This document shows, in pieces, positions 37,501 to 46,294 of a stretch of 64,000 nucleotides of DNA. Position numbers and translations under genes: made by a program. Origin of the DNA: Elizabethkingia miricola (GTDB lineage: Bacteria; Bacteroidota; Bacteroidia; Flavobacteriales; Weeksellaceae); assembly GCF_001675285.1 (NCBI RefSeq), contig NZ_LSGQ01000027.1, positions 1-64,000 of the forward strand, read 5' to 3'. Every line of letters begins with the position of its first letter. Within the stretch, counting starts at the first letter, position 1. The notes below the pieces were generated by a model, which was given only the letters and a program-made list of their open reading frames with translations, was not told the origin of the DNA and did not search any database.

Positions 37501-40431
37501 AGTAAACTGAAGGTTCAGTTGCTTCACAGCCGGATCCGTAGGAATTGCAATTTCATACTCCAACACACCGTTTTTGATATATTTTTCTTCGGTTTTAGTC
37601 TCACCGTTTCCGTTTTGTACATATACATACACTTTAGCCTCCGGGATAGCAGAATAAAGATATACTTTGGCCTTTTCTCCTCTTGCATAATCTTTCTGAT
37701 TATTCATTAATCTGAAGAAAGGTTTCTGTCCATTTCCTAAAGATTTTCTGTCCCATACCTCGAAGACTTTTTCAGTTTTTATAGTATCCTGTCCTTCGAT
37801 GTTGTAGAATTCCAGTTTGTAAGTTCCAGCAGCCAATTTCCCAAGATTAAATTCTTCATCGGCAGCTGTTTTCTGCAGTACTGTTTGTTTCTCTTTTCTG
37901 TTATTCGCTAATTCGGATTTATCAAAGTAATCGTGTGGGAATTTCTGAATGAAATTCTCTTTAGAAAATACCGGAATATCCTGTACAAAATCTTTAAAAT
38001 TATTTCTGAAAATACGCTCAGGAGATTCCAGAAGACTCAGTTTTGCCTGATAGCTTTTCCCCAGCTTCTGGTTATTGTAATTCTTAGTCGCAACCTTCAC
38101 CTTTATATCTTCATTTGCAAAAGCTGGTTTTACTTCTTCAGTTTCTATAAAATGGCTTACAGAGGCTACACGGAATGTTGACGAATTCTCCTGTGTTTCG
38201 CCATTGGTATCTGTCACCGATGCATTTATCACATATTCGTTTACCTGTATTCCTTTTAGTTTGTCATCTTTTTTCAGGTCTACAGGAATATCAAATTCAC
38301 CCTTTTCATTGGTTTTAATAGTTCCCAGAATTGAATTTTCGTTAGATGTTGGTGTGAACCAGTAGAAATAACGGTAACGAATATCCTGTTTCTTAATTTC
38401 ATAATTCAGCGTAGCATTGCTTAGCGGAACTCCCGAGAACGAAACAGCTTTGCCTTTCATATGAATGGTTTGGCCAAATTTATATTCACCTTTAATATCT
38501 TCAAAGGTAATTTCGAAATTCGGGCGTTTGTATTCTTCTACTCTGAAGCTTACGGAACCTTCATCCGTTTCCAGCATAAACTGACCGTTTAATTTTCCTT
38601 TTGGCAAAATAAAGTTTCCGCTGTAGCTCCCAAATTCATTTGTTGTAAATGTCTGCTCCGAAACATCTTCACCATTGGCATCTACAAGCGTTATTTTTTG
38701 CTTCATCCCAACTACAACAGTTTCCTTTTTGTTACTGTATTGGGTATTAATCACTTTGAAATAAACAGTTTGTCCGGGTCTGTAAATAGCTCTGTCCAAA
38801 AATATCTGAGCTGTCTTTTCGGCAGCATCAACTCGTGGCTGATCATAATAATTCCCGCCATAAGCTTCTATAAAGCTGATGTTTTTCTCCGAATCTTCAA
38901 TCAAATAACGTTTGTAATTTTGGGTTTTATTTTCCGGGAACACAAAAATACCCTGCGGATCTGTTTTAGCAGAAGATTTAACTACAGGCTTGTTATATTC
39001 GCTATAGTCATAAAAAGTAAGGCTTGTATTTTTCTTAGACTCACCATTATTTCTGCTGATCAGCCTCAGTACATTATTAGACCCGTTACTCAAAATTTTA
39101 TTATAGATAATACGGGAATCTGTTACGGAGAACCAGTAGCTTCCCTGAGATTTCCCTTCTACAATATATTCAGCAATGTAAAGACCATTCTTCAATGCGG
39201 AAAGTTCTACAGAAGAAATATGGTTTTTATAATCTCCTGTATTCTTCAACTGATAATTTTCTTTTTTTACCAGTTGTTTCGCAACCTTTAACAAGGGGTT
39301 TCTATAGCTGTCTTTAATATGGCTGATAAATGAATTGATATCAGTTACCTGATAAATATTCATGGCAAAAGCATCTGCATTTTTATAGTTAACAGATAAG
39401 TGAATAGGCTGTTGAGGTAATGTGAACGATTCATAACTTACCGTGATCACCGGAGTTGTAATACTATTCTCTGTATTTTTTATATTATTCTGAAACTCGC
39501 TCTTAGGATACATTTCCTTTGCTTTTTTCAAAATAGACATTGCCTCTTTAGGATTTGCAGAAGCCAGACCTCCAGCTATATCATTCAGAATATAGATTTT
39601 GTAATCTCCATCTGTGGAAGAATTTATAATTGCTTCATATTTTTTGCGGGCTTCCGCTTCTGATAATTGACCAAAACTTACCTCATACTGGGCTTTAAGA
39701 TATTCATAAAACAATTTAGGGTTTCCTGAATTAGATGCAATCTGATCATTATAAATTTCCAGAATTTTAGCATTATTTGCTTTTAATTCATTTGGCGTAA
39801 ATAATACATTATCCTTTAAAAAGTCTACATGCTGTAAAGCAACCCAGTCCTGAACAGACGGGAAGTAAGCAATATCCTGTGTATTGGTAAATAACTTCTG
39901 ATATTTGGTCATGGAAATTTTACGAATTTCATTTTTAACCTTTCCAAGATCATTGAAGCCCTGTGTAAAGTATTTCTTAAAATCCAGTTTAGACCAGGTT
40001 TCAATCTGACCAAAGTCCTGATTGTCTATATTGGTTCTGTCCTGAATTTTCCATTGATTTCGTTTTAAATAATCGTCCACAAACTTTATCTGTAAAGCAC
40101 GATACACTAATAACTCGTCTCCTTTCAGATTCTTTTCCTGCTTTTTTATTTTGTCAAAAAACTGGCTTGCAGAATCATTTTTCTCATCGTCACGCGTTTG
40201 GTTGACAATGACAAACTCTGCCTTCAGGGCATTGATTAACTCAATGGTGTTGTTATCTTTCATAGCTTGTTTCTGAATATCCAATACTATTGGCAAATTG
40301 GATTTTACCATTCCTTTTGCATAATTATCGTTAATCTTTTTCCATTGCTGATCATAGTAATTCTGGGCATGTAATGAGATACCCGATAAAATGACCAACA
40401 GCAGGCTAAAAATTTTGGCAATGCGTTGCAT
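34597..40431 (-). CDS. Bacterial alpha-2-macroglobulin family protein, 1944 aa
   Basis: A giant secreted protein with a signal peptide ending near SLHAQ (about residue 22). A helical region (about 25-320) is followed by macroglobulin domains; the MG2 entry is RAIYRPGQTVYFKV near 547. TSPEALTKWKLMFLAHDK near 1201-1218 belongs to the A2M domain, and a helical thioester-domain-like region (about 1390-1700) follows. The thioester CxEQ motif is replaced by SADV (about 1406-1409) in front of FNKWFADVLA. A phrase EAVVVTGYGKAKKKE (about 1153-1167) looks like a SusC TonB-box. Proposed role: periplasmic or outer-membrane-associated protease trap or scaffold. No penicillin-binding protein 1C gene is adjacent. 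Confidence 0.9.
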   Translation of the reverse strand: MQRIAKIFSLLLVILSGISLHAQNYYDQQWKKINDNYAKGMVKSNLPIVLDIQKQAMKDNNTIELINALKAEFVIVNQTRDDEKNDSASQFFDKIKKQEKNLKGDELLVYRALQIKFVDDYLKRNQWKIQDRTNIDNQDFGQIETWSKLDFKKYFTQGFNDLGKVKNEIRKISMTKYQKLFTNTQDIAYFPSVQDWVALQHVDFLKDNVLFTPNELKANNAKILEIYNDQIASNSGNPKLFYEYLKAQYEVSFGQLSEAEARKKYEAIINSSTDGDYKIYILNDIAGGLASANPKEAMSILKKAKEMYPKSEFQNNIKNTENSITTPVITVSYESFTLPQQPIHLSVNYKNADAFAMNIYQVTDINSFISHIKDSYRNPLLKVAKQLVKKENYQLKNTGDYKNHISSVELSALKNGLYIAEYIVEGKSQGSYWFSVTDSRIIYNKILSNGSNNVLRLISRNNGESKKNTSLTFYDYSEYNKPVVKSSAKTDPQGIFVFPENKTQNYKRYLIEDSEKNISFIEAYGGNYYDQPRVDAAEKTAQIFLDRAIYRPGQTVYFKVINTQYSNKKETVVVGMKQKITLVDANGEDVSEQTFTTNEFGSYSGNFILPKGKLNGQFMLETDEGSVSFRVEEYKRPNFEITFEDIKGEYKFGQTIHMKGKAVSFSGVPLSNATLNYEIKKQDIRYRYFYWFTPTSNENSILGTIKTNEKGEFDIPVDLKKDDKLKGIQVNEYVINASVTDTNGETQENSSTFRVASVSHFIETEEVKPAFANEDIKVKVATKNYNNQKLGKSYQAKLSLLESPERIFRNNFKDFVQDIPVFSKENFIQKFPHDYFDKSELANNRKEKQTVLQKTAADEEFNLGKLAAGTYKLEFYNIEGQDTIKTEKVFEVWDRKSLGNGQKPFFRLMNNQKDYARGEKAKVYLYSAIPEAKVYVYVQNGNGETKTEEKYIKNGVLEYEIAIPTDPAVKQLNLQFTLAAYNDIQTLSTNLPVRNETEPMKIELTTFRDKIQPGSKEKWMVKITGKNKEKAVAELLANMYDMSLDQFVANTYTFRNFNFERFIQQNYGVGTESLNSVRFNKREKYLNAKTVFEPYFNWFDQYGALGGLATNVRIRGGSTLRKANVAYEATADMALPAPVAAAKKDSVKTRDVEAVVVTGYGKAKKKEDLDKVPVRSNLNETAFFYPNLKTDKDGNVSFEFTSPEALTKWKLMFLAHDKNANAATLEQTIVTQKDFSVTPNYPRFLREGDEINMQVKLNNLVEKALSGSVQLQILNADTNEDISSKFGLNNLIQNFDINATSSKSVNWTFKVPNDVSGIIIKTVAKAGQYSDGEQKAVPVLPNRMLVTDALPIFVKEGQTKTFVLDQLKSNNSTTIANVSNTLELTTNPIWEVLFALPSLKNDINNSADVVFNKWFADVLASEIFKANPRMKKIFEEYQEKGLLESNLEKNQELKQLLLEETPWVFEAKDEKQQMQMLARLFDANNMRNSILDDWSTLKQLQNGDGGFSWYAGSPSSFSTSLYILKNLGKVNEWLKDKGGVNDYQNTPQNEMVSALTAYLDREINRYWKPKDMNPWSNLVLDYLDTRHYWEAQYPLKNTGATLKSQVIAKAKTAKITDFTFYGLSRAALLFNNYGLKDVSDKLMTYLKETSTDTKTQGVYWKQNLDAWGWYASKAINHALAMQAFNKLKPNDAIIEDMKIWLITQKEVNHWETSRATAEVIYTIMNSGKSWTTPEADKATVVWGGKELTKTDVQATGYIKSAVKSPELDKKLAEVTVTKPGPGIVQGGLFWQYYEDLDKVKSSETYISVTKELYKKVKTENGEELKKITADTPLRVGDKVTVRMILNTDRPMEYIHIKDMRAAGFEPTEVLSGYQWKNNLGYYQSTKDASTNFYIEQMPKGKYVFEYDVVANIAGKFSNGITTMQNYYAPQMNAHTQGTNVTVMP

Positions 40432-40446
40432 AAATATTTATTTTTG
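40414..40446 (+). promoter_or_regulatory. Promoter TTTG-N21-TATTTTTG for the UbiA-like gene
   Basis: TTTG at 40414-40417 and TATTTTTG at 40439-40446 are separated by 21 bases, close to the consensus. The box overlaps the 5' end of the divergent alpha-2-macroglobulin gene. The GTG start at 40451 is four bases after the -7 element. Confidence 0.5.
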
Positions 40447-40450
40447 ATGT

Positions 40451-41203
40451 GTGTTAAATTTACTTAAAAAATACATTGTAGACAGTCAGATTTATGTTTC
40501 TTTAATGGGAACTTTACTTACACTGTTCTTTATGGCAGAGCGAATACCGTTCCGTTCTGCACTTATCCTTCTTATATTCCTTACTTTTCTGAATGGTTAT
40601 CTGTATACAAAATACCAGATGACACGGAGGCTTTTTGGTTATGTATTGCTTTTCAATACACTCACTTTTATCTTTTGTGTCACAGTTATTATTCACAGGC
40701 ATCATCCTGAATCATTAATTAAATGGCTTTTTATCATCATTTTAGGTTTTTTATATAACACTCAGTTTCTTAATACATTTATCCGGAAAATTCCGTTTAT
40801 CAAAATCTTTCATGTCGCTCTTGTATGGGCGCTGATCAATTCCTGGCTTATTATGCCTGTGATACAATGGGATGTTTTCTTCATTACTTTTTTCTTAGTC
40901 TCAGGTCTTATTTTACCTTTTGACATTCGGGATATGCAATATGATACTGTTACTACATTTCCGCAGATTATCGGTATTCAGAATACTAAATATCTGGCTT
41001 ATCTGCTGTTATTTTTTTCATCACTCATTGCTGTTTTTTCCTTACAATCAGATTTCGCTTTCTGCTATTCACTGTCTGTAGCTGTTGGTTTTATATTTAT
41101 TTATTTCGCTCAGCCATCGAGGCCTGATGCTTATTATTCTTTCGGAGTAGAAACCGTTAGCGGCCTTCCGTTTTTGCTTCATCTCCTTCAGAAATTATTC
41201 TGA
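40451..41203 (+). CDS. UbiA-like prenyltransferase-family membrane protein
   Basis: A 250-residue protein of seven to eight membrane helices with FDIRDMQYDTVTTFPQIIG near 155-173, which corresponds to the second Asp-rich motif of UbiA prenyltransferases. The first Asp-rich motif is not clear, so catalytic activity is uncertain. It starts with GTG; the next in-frame Met (residue 19) would remove part of the first helix. It is divergent from the alpha-2-macroglobulin gene with a 19-bp gap. Confidence 0.75.
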   Translation: MLNLLKKYIVDSQIYVSLMGTLLTLFFMAERIPFRSALILLIFLTFLNGYLYTKYQMTRRLFGYVLLFNTLTFIFCVTVIIHRHHPESLIKWLFIIILGFLYNTQFLNTFIRKIPFIKIFHVALVWALINSWLIMPVIQWDVFFITFFLVSGLILPFDIRDMQYDTVTTFPQIIGIQNTKYLAYLLLFFSSLIAVFSLQSDFAFCYSLSVAVGFIFIYFAQPSRPDAYYSFGVETVSGLPFLLHLLQKLF

Positions 41204-41235
41204 TTGTTGTATCTTTACACAAGTTTTTTCCAAGT

Positions 41236-42315
41236 ATGCTGATACAATCTATTCGCTTAAACAATTTTAAAAATCATGCTTTCCGCCAATTTGACTTTTC
41301 ACCACAAATCAATTGTTTTGTCGGGAACAATGGCGTAGGCAAGACTAATATATTAGACGCATTATATTACCTTTCGGTTGGAAAAAGTTTTCTGGGCAAT
41401 ACAGATCAGAATAATATTTTGCAAGGTGAAGAGTTCTTCAACATCGAAGCAATGGTAGCTGACGATGAAAAAGAAAATATTATAAAAGTTCAGCAGCCGC
41501 TGAATTCTAAGAAGATTATTAAGAAAAATGACAAGTCGTACGATCGGCTTGCTGATCATATAGGTTTTCTTCCTTCAGTTATTATTTCACCTTATGATAA
41601 CAATCTGATATCAGATTCGGGGGAAGCGCGCAGAAGATTTCTGGATGGTATGATCTCTCAAACCGATACCGAATATCTTTTCCATATAATCCAATACCAA
41701 AAAACGATTCAGCAAAGAAATGCTTTACTAAAAGCTTTTCAGAAGAACCGTTACTTTGATGCCGATTCTCTGGATATTTATCAGCACCATCTGATAAAGT
41801 CCGGGAATATAATTCATGAGAAGAGAAAGTCGTTTAATGAGAAGTTCTCTCCTATTGTACAGAAATTCTACCAGTTGATTTCTGATGGAAAGGAAGACAT
41901 AGAAATCAATTACCAGTCTGATCTTTCAGAACAGGATTTTGAAGCAATTCTGATTCAGAATCTGGAAAAAGACAGAATATTGACTTATACCTCAAGAGGT
42001 ACTCATAAGGATGATCTTAATTTTCTTATGCGCCAGTTTCCACTAAAAAAGACAGGATCACAGGGACAGCAGAAAACTTTCCTTATCAGTCTGAAGCTTG
42101 CGCAAATGCAGATGATAAAAGATATCACCGGAAAATCACCTATTCTTTTACTGGATGATATTTTTGACAAACTGGATGACAACAGGGTAAGTCAGTTAAT
42201 AGCGCTGGTAAATAAAGAGAACTTCGGGCAAATTTTTATTACGGATACCCATAAAGACCGTACACAATCTATTGTACAACGTATTAATGAAGAAAGCAGA
42301 ATTTTTGAGTTATAG
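41236..42315 (+). CDS. recF: DNA replication/repair protein RecF
   Basis: A 359-residue SMC-like ATPase that loads RecA at gaps. Walker A is GNNGVGKTN (about 30-38), the ABC signature is GSQGQQKT (about 272-279) and Walker B is LLLDDIFDKLDD (about 295-306), the order and spacing of RecF. DUF721 follows, a pairing seen in other bacteria, where DUF721/DciA helps replicative helicase work. Confidence 0.96.
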   Translation: MLIQSIRLNNFKNHAFRQFDFSPQINCFVGNNGVGKTNILDALYYLSVGKSFLGNTDQNNILQGEEFFNIEAMVADDEKENIIKVQQPLNSKKIIKKNDKSYDRLADHIGFLPSVIISPYDNNLISDSGEARRRFLDGMISQTDTEYLFHIIQYQKTIQQRNALLKAFQKNRYFDADSLDIYQHHLIKSGNIIHEKRKSFNEKFSPIVQKFYQLISDGKEDIEINYQSDLSEQDFEAILIQNLEKDRILTYTSRGTHKDDLNFLMRQFPLKKTGSQGQQKTFLISLKLAQMQMIKDITGKSPILLLDDIFDKLDDNRVSQLIALVNKENFGQIFITDTHKDRTQSIVQRINEESRIFEL

Positions 42316-42346
42316 TTGTCCACAATTCTTTGGAAAGTGATAAAAA

Positions 42347-42480
42347 CTAAAACCACATAGATACATAGAATACAGATTACTGGTCGTTTTACATAGTTAA
42401 ACACAGACCTCTATATTTCTATAGTGTATCAGAAGTATCTTTAAACCACTTTAAAACGATGTTCCTCTATGGTTAATAAA
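42347..42480. repeat. Intergenic element rich in CATAG/CTATG
   Basis: The 216-bp spacer between recF and DUF721 contains CCACATAGATACATAG, TACATAGTTAAACACAG, CTATATTTCTATAG and CTCTATGGTTAA: short complementary words that repeat in both orientations. It has no ORF. The pattern resembles AT-rich interspersed elements I recall from Chryseobacterium-type genomes; this needs a genome search. Confidence 0.4.
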
Positions 42481-42531
42481 TTTATTATAATTAGAGATTA
42501 CACAATTTGAATAAAATCAATAGATTTAGAA

Positions 42532-42825
42532 ATGAAAAAAAAGAAACGCGAATATATGTCTTCTGAATTGGTTCAATCTTTTATAAAGATCTACGGGCTG
42601 GAAGAAAAAATGGAGGCTATTGCTATCCGGGATTTTCTTGAAGATTATCTGGACGAATCTCTTTATCAGGAAATCACCAGTGTCTCTTTGAAAGACGGTA
42701 TGCTGGATATAAAAATTAAATCACCTCTTCTGAAAAATGATTTCAGAATGCGTAAGACTTTTTTTCTACAAAAATTCCGTGGTGTAATCGGCGAAGAAAA
42801 GATTAATGACCTTCAGTTTTTGTAA
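42532..42825 (+). CDS. DUF721 domain-containing protein (DciA-like)
   Basis: A 97-residue protein; the KH-like DUF721 pattern runs from LVQSFIKIYGLEEKM through ISVSLKDGMLDIKIKSPLLKNDFRMRK. DciA-type proteins interact with the replicative helicase. It overlaps the convergent membrane 'recombinase' gene by 23 bp. It is placed downstream of recF, consistent with a DNA replication role. Confidence 0.85.
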   Translation: MKKKKREYMSSELVQSFIKIYGLEEKMEAIAIRDFLEDYLDESLYQEITSVSLKDGMLDIKIKSPLLKNDFRMRKTFFLQKFRGVIGEEKINDLQFL

Positions 42826-44839
42826 TATTCGTACTTTTCATTAGATCCATTGCACGCTCATCCAGTCTCGAACGGATTGGCAGGAAGAATCTCAAGGGGT
42901 TTCTGAAGAAATAACGGAAGATCTCTGCGATAATCAATCTTACCTCCCCCATATTTACTTTTCTCGAACGGAATGCCAATACCATAGATAATCCAAAGCT
43001 TACCAGGAAGTTGAAGAATCCTATTAAGAAGACTGTTATAAAGGAGATCCAGAAAGCATAAGTGGTTACATTAAAATCTTTACCATAAAGACCTAACGCA
43101 AAGTTTCCGGCCGCAAATGTAATATGTCGAATATCCAGATCCAGACCTAAGAAAAGCCCTATTGGCGCTGTTGCTCCCAGGAAAATACCAAACCAGAAGT
43201 TGGATACAATTCCGCCCCAGTTACGGGAATAATAGACAGATAGGTTTCTGGCAAACTTTTCTCCGAAGAAATAATTGATAAACGGATTTTTTGCAATACG
43301 CTTTGGAATCTGATAAAAAACTCCTGTATTGCTCACATTTCCGGCTATAATACCCGAAATAAAAAGGAAAAACCCTGCTATACAGGCGTGGAAAATAGCT
43401 TTAGAATGTATAGGATCCAGATCCTGTAATAATTTGGATGATTTGTCTATTGCAAGGTTTTGTTTAAAAATAATTTCTAACCCGTAAATAATGATTAATG
43501 CTACAGGGAATGAAAGCAATACGTTCCCAACGAAAGCAATAAACTGTGAACGGAATAACTTAGAAACAAGGTGTGCAAAATCTATATAATTCTTCTTGGT
43601 ATTACGTCCTTCGGAAAGTACTCTTGCCATAGTAGCAGCCGTCATTGCCGGCTGTTTGGTAGCAAGGGTGAAATTCATCAGATAGATCATTACAAATCCC
43701 ATCGCATAGTTAAAAGAATACATAAATGCATGTACAAAATCACTACTATGACTATAACTATACAACATTTTCAGTACACACAATGCCCCTACAATAACAC
43801 CACCACCGGAAGACTTCAGAAGCATCTTAAAATAATCCTTTCTTCCTGTAGTAATATAATGGGTCCCTACTTCTGAAGTATGGGTTGTAATAAGGTGAGA
43901 AATAAGCCTTGTACTGTCTGATACAAGATCTGAAATATTATTTTTATGAGATTTGAAATCCAGAATACTGAAAAATAATTGTCTTGATTTTTTCAGGTAA
44001 TCATCCGGATTATCTATTACCAGCAGGTTAAGAATAATGCTTACTCTCTCCAACTGCTGACGGATCTTCAGCAAAGACTGATTAATCTTATTGGAAATCC
44101 CATATTTAGAAGCATTTTTAAAGGCCAGATTCACAAACTCCTGACACTGCTGCAGGTAGACCTTCATTTGCTTATAGATCTCTGATTTCGAATTCAATTC
44201 GGTTGCAGGATCTTTTTTAAACTCTTCTAAAAGCAAATCCAGTTCATTTTGTAATGCCAAAAACGGATTATCGAAGTTTTTGTACTCCGGCGCCATTCTC
44301 ACAACATCTACATCCAGCGCATTTCCGATAACACGCCACGCCAGGATATTCATAGAGAACATTAGCTCATTTTTCACTTTTGGATTGCGAATAAAATCAT
44401 CGATTTTAAGCAGTCTGAAAAGTTCATCCATCTCAGCATCTGAAATGCTTTTCAGGTAAGTCAGATCTTTTTTGGTATGTACAGAAACAGTGTCTACCAG
44501 ATAAGAAACAGAATTTTCGTTATCTACAGAAGGCAGAATTTTGTTTAGTATTCTTTTCTTTAATTCCGGATAAAAGGCATTCTCCGAAAGGATATCGGCT
44601 TCAGTAAGGGATAAATTGAAGGGTTTTCCGTCAAAAAGATTCCGGATATAATATCCGAAATTATCACATATCTCCGGATTATTCTTCAGATAAGCTAAAA
44701 AGACCTCAAAATCCTCCTGTACAATACTGTTAAATACATCTTTAAGAGGTTCTAAGGATTTTGTTTCGTTTTTAAAAACGAAATATTTCTTTAGAATATT
44801 GTTAAAATTATCTTTATTTCTTCTGAGGAGCCTTCCCAT
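42803..44839 (-). CDS. Gcr/SpecificRecomb-type large membrane protein
   Basis: A 678-residue protein whose first about 330 residues are soluble and helical; the rest has six or more membrane helices. It matches the family annotated 'site-specific recombinase' (Neisseria gcr), a name without solid biochemical support: no recombinase catalytic motif is visible, and the topology suggests a membrane function. mtgA lies 19 bp upstream on the same strand. Confidence 0.8.
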   Translation of the reverse strand: MGRLLRRNKDNFNNILKKYFVFKNETKSLEPLKDVFNSIVQEDFEVFLAYLKNNPEICDNFGYYIRNLFDGKPFNLSLTEADILSENAFYPELKKRILNKILPSVDNENSVSYLVDTVSVHTKKDLTYLKSISDAEMDELFRLLKIDDFIRNPKVKNELMFSMNILAWRVIGNALDVDVVRMAPEYKNFDNPFLALQNELDLLLEEFKKDPATELNSKSEIYKQMKVYLQQCQEFVNLAFKNASKYGISNKINQSLLKIRQQLERVSIILNLLVIDNPDDYLKKSRQLFFSILDFKSHKNNISDLVSDSTRLISHLITTHTSEVGTHYITTGRKDYFKMLLKSSGGGVIVGALCVLKMLYSYSHSSDFVHAFMYSFNYAMGFVMIYLMNFTLATKQPAMTAATMARVLSEGRNTKKNYIDFAHLVSKLFRSQFIAFVGNVLLSFPVALIIIYGLEIIFKQNLAIDKSSKLLQDLDPIHSKAIFHACIAGFFLFISGIIAGNVSNTGVFYQIPKRIAKNPFINYFFGEKFARNLSVYYSRNWGGIVSNFWFGIFLGATAPIGLFLGLDLDIRHITFAAGNFALGLYGKDFNVTTYAFWISFITVFLIGFFNFLVSFGLSMVLAFRSRKVNMGEVRLIIAEIFRYFFRNPLRFFLPIRSRLDERAMDLMKSTNITKTEGH

Positions 44840-44858
44840 AATCTGTACTGCTAAGATA

Positions 44859-45509
44859 TCAATTTAACTTCATATAACCCATTTGTTTCATAATCCAGCT
44901 GTGCTTTTTCTGTAAGTACGGCGACGGATTTTTAGGATCATATTTCTTTGGATTTGGTAACACTGCTGCAATCCAGGCAGCTTCGCTTTTGGTTAAATCT
45001 TTTGCAGATTTATTAAAATAATATTTAGAAGCAGCTTCTACACCGAACACTCCGCGCCCCATCTCAATGGAGTTCAGGTAGCGTTCCAGAATAATATCTT
45101 TATTCCAGAGGTGCTCTATAATAAAAGTATAAACAACTTCAAGACCTTTCCGCACCCAGCTTCTCCCGTTCCACAGGAATATATTTTTGGCTGTCTGCTG
45201 GGAAATTGTACTTCCGCCCTGAACAGTTTTCTTATTTTTCTTTTCGTTGTGCTTCATTGCTCTTTCAATAGCTTTGAAGTCGAAACCATTGTGCTTGAAA
45301 TAGTTTTGATCTTCACTGGCTATTACCGCAAGCTTTACATTATCTCCCATTTCATCAAACGAAATATAATCGCGGTCTAATTTTCCGTATTCTGCAAGCC
45401 CTCCCAACTGAATAAAAGTAATAGGCGGATTAAAAAATCTTCCCCATATTACAGCCAGTATATTGAAGACTATAACAATAAAAATAACTCTTTTAATAAA
45501 CTTCCACAT
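44859..45509 (-). CDS. mtgA: Monofunctional peptidoglycan transglycosylase MtgA
   Basis: A 216-residue GT51 glycosyltransferase with one N-terminal membrane helix (about 7-24). Conserved motifs are ASEDQNYFKHNGFD (catalytic Glu), GGSTISQQTAKNIF, RKGLEVVYTF, and ILERYLNSIEMGRGVFGVEAAS. It polymerises lipid II into glycan chains. It has no transpeptidase domain. Confidence 0.95.
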   Translation of the reverse strand: MWKFIKRVIFIVIVFNILAVIWGRFFNPPITFIQLGGLAEYGKLDRDYISFDEMGDNVKLAVIASEDQNYFKHNGFDFKAIERAMKHNEKKNKKTVQGGSTISQQTAKNIFLWNGRSWVRKGLEVVYTFIIEHLWNKDIILERYLNSIEMGRGVFGVEAASKYYFNKSAKDLTKSEAAWIAAVLPNPKKYDPKNPSPYLQKKHSWIMKQMGYMKLN

Positions 45510-45620
45510 AAGTCGAAATATGTCGCAAAAATAAGCTTTTTAATTTTTTGAAAAAATATTGATTATTGTTTTAAAAGCCGATATGTAAAAGTTATATGAG
45601 CCTATACCTATAAATAAACA

Positions 45621-45657
45621 AACCTGATATCGCTTAAGTGCAATAACAGGTTATTTT
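45621..45657 (-). terminator. Possible terminator hairpin
   Basis: AACCTG (45621-45626) and CAGGTT (45647-45652) with further weak pairing inside, next to an ATTTTT tract. It is 23 bases past the stop of the unknown gene at 45680. Confidence 0.5.
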
Positions 45658-45679
45658 TCAATACGTTCTGTTGTTTTTT

Positions 45680-46117
45680 TTAGTTCAGGGAATGAACTTG
45701 TCTTTTCAGGAAGTCAAAGAAGAAAAGTTTATCGAATAAACTGTCGATATTTTTTTGCCGGATAAAATCCAATGCAGAGTTTGCATCCTCTGTGTCTCTT
45801 TCCCTTACAAATACAAACCATAATTCTTTAACCCCACCATGATTTCTTTTAGCCTCTGTAGCCAGCTGTTTATATGAAACGGTATTATGCAGACTATTGA
45901 TATCACAAAAGAAAATTCCTTTGTCCCCGCCTTCGTCAACAATTACATTTACTTTTCCCTTTAGCACGTACTCAGATCCTTTTATAGAAGAGCTGCAACA
46001 TTCTATAAAACGGCTAAGATCTGCAAGCTGTACTATTTTTTCTTCTTTTTGTTGCTCTGTTAAAGTACTATCATTCAGGATCAGGTTGGATAAATCGGTG
46101 AATTCCTTTAGGTCCAT
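45680..46117 (-). CDS. Hypothetical protein, 145 aa
   Basis: A 145-residue soluble protein with no signal or membrane segment. It begins with a helical half (MDLKEFTDLSNLILNDS), then SRFIECCSSSIKGSEYVLKGK with a double Cys, and a beta-alpha half ending RQKNIDSLFDKLFFFDFLKRQVHSLN. I recognise no family. The gene has an ATG start, an apparent terminator and no conflicting overlap, which supports it being real. Confidence 0.72.
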   Translation of the reverse strand: MDLKEFTDLSNLILNDSTLTEQQKEEKIVQLADLSRFIECCSSSIKGSEYVLKGKVNVIVDEGGDKGIFFCDINSLHNTVSYKQLATEAKRNHGGVKELWFVFVRERDTEDANSALDFIRQKNIDSLFDKLFFFDFLKRQVHSLN

Positions 46118-46193
46118 AAGATTAAATTATAATGAGCAAAAGAAGGTAAATAGAACACATTAATTTTTATTTTTATATCAAATCCGCTTTTTT

Positions 46194-46282
46194 TTATACA
46201 AAACTGTCATTTATAATTTTGTATAAAAGGATGACGGGTTTGTATAATTTTTTAAATAATACTTCCGAATATTTTAGTTTTG
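46194..46282 (+). promoter_or_regulatory. LytTR-type operator repeats and -7 box of the histidine kinase gene
   Basis: Two identical 9-bp direct repeats, TTTGTATAA at 46218-46226 and 46239-46247, are spaced by exactly 12 bases (21 bp centre to centre). An inverted copy, TTATACAAAA at 46194-46203, faces the first. A -7 box TAGTTTTG lies at 46275-46282, with no TTTG at the expected -33 position; the repeats sit just upstream instead. This is the arrangement expected of a LytTR-activated promoter. Confidence 0.6.
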
Positions 46283-46294
46283 CAAATTATTAAT

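Noticed and set aside
34867-39291. Several + strand ORFs over the alpha-2-macroglobulin gene
   Set aside because: They are antisense shadows, with Phe/Ile/Cys-rich composition typical of complementary-strand frames.
46235-46242. TTTG at 46239-46242 as the -33 box of the kinase promoter
   Set aside because: It is 32 bases from the -7 box, far more than the usual 19; it is part of the direct repeat instead.
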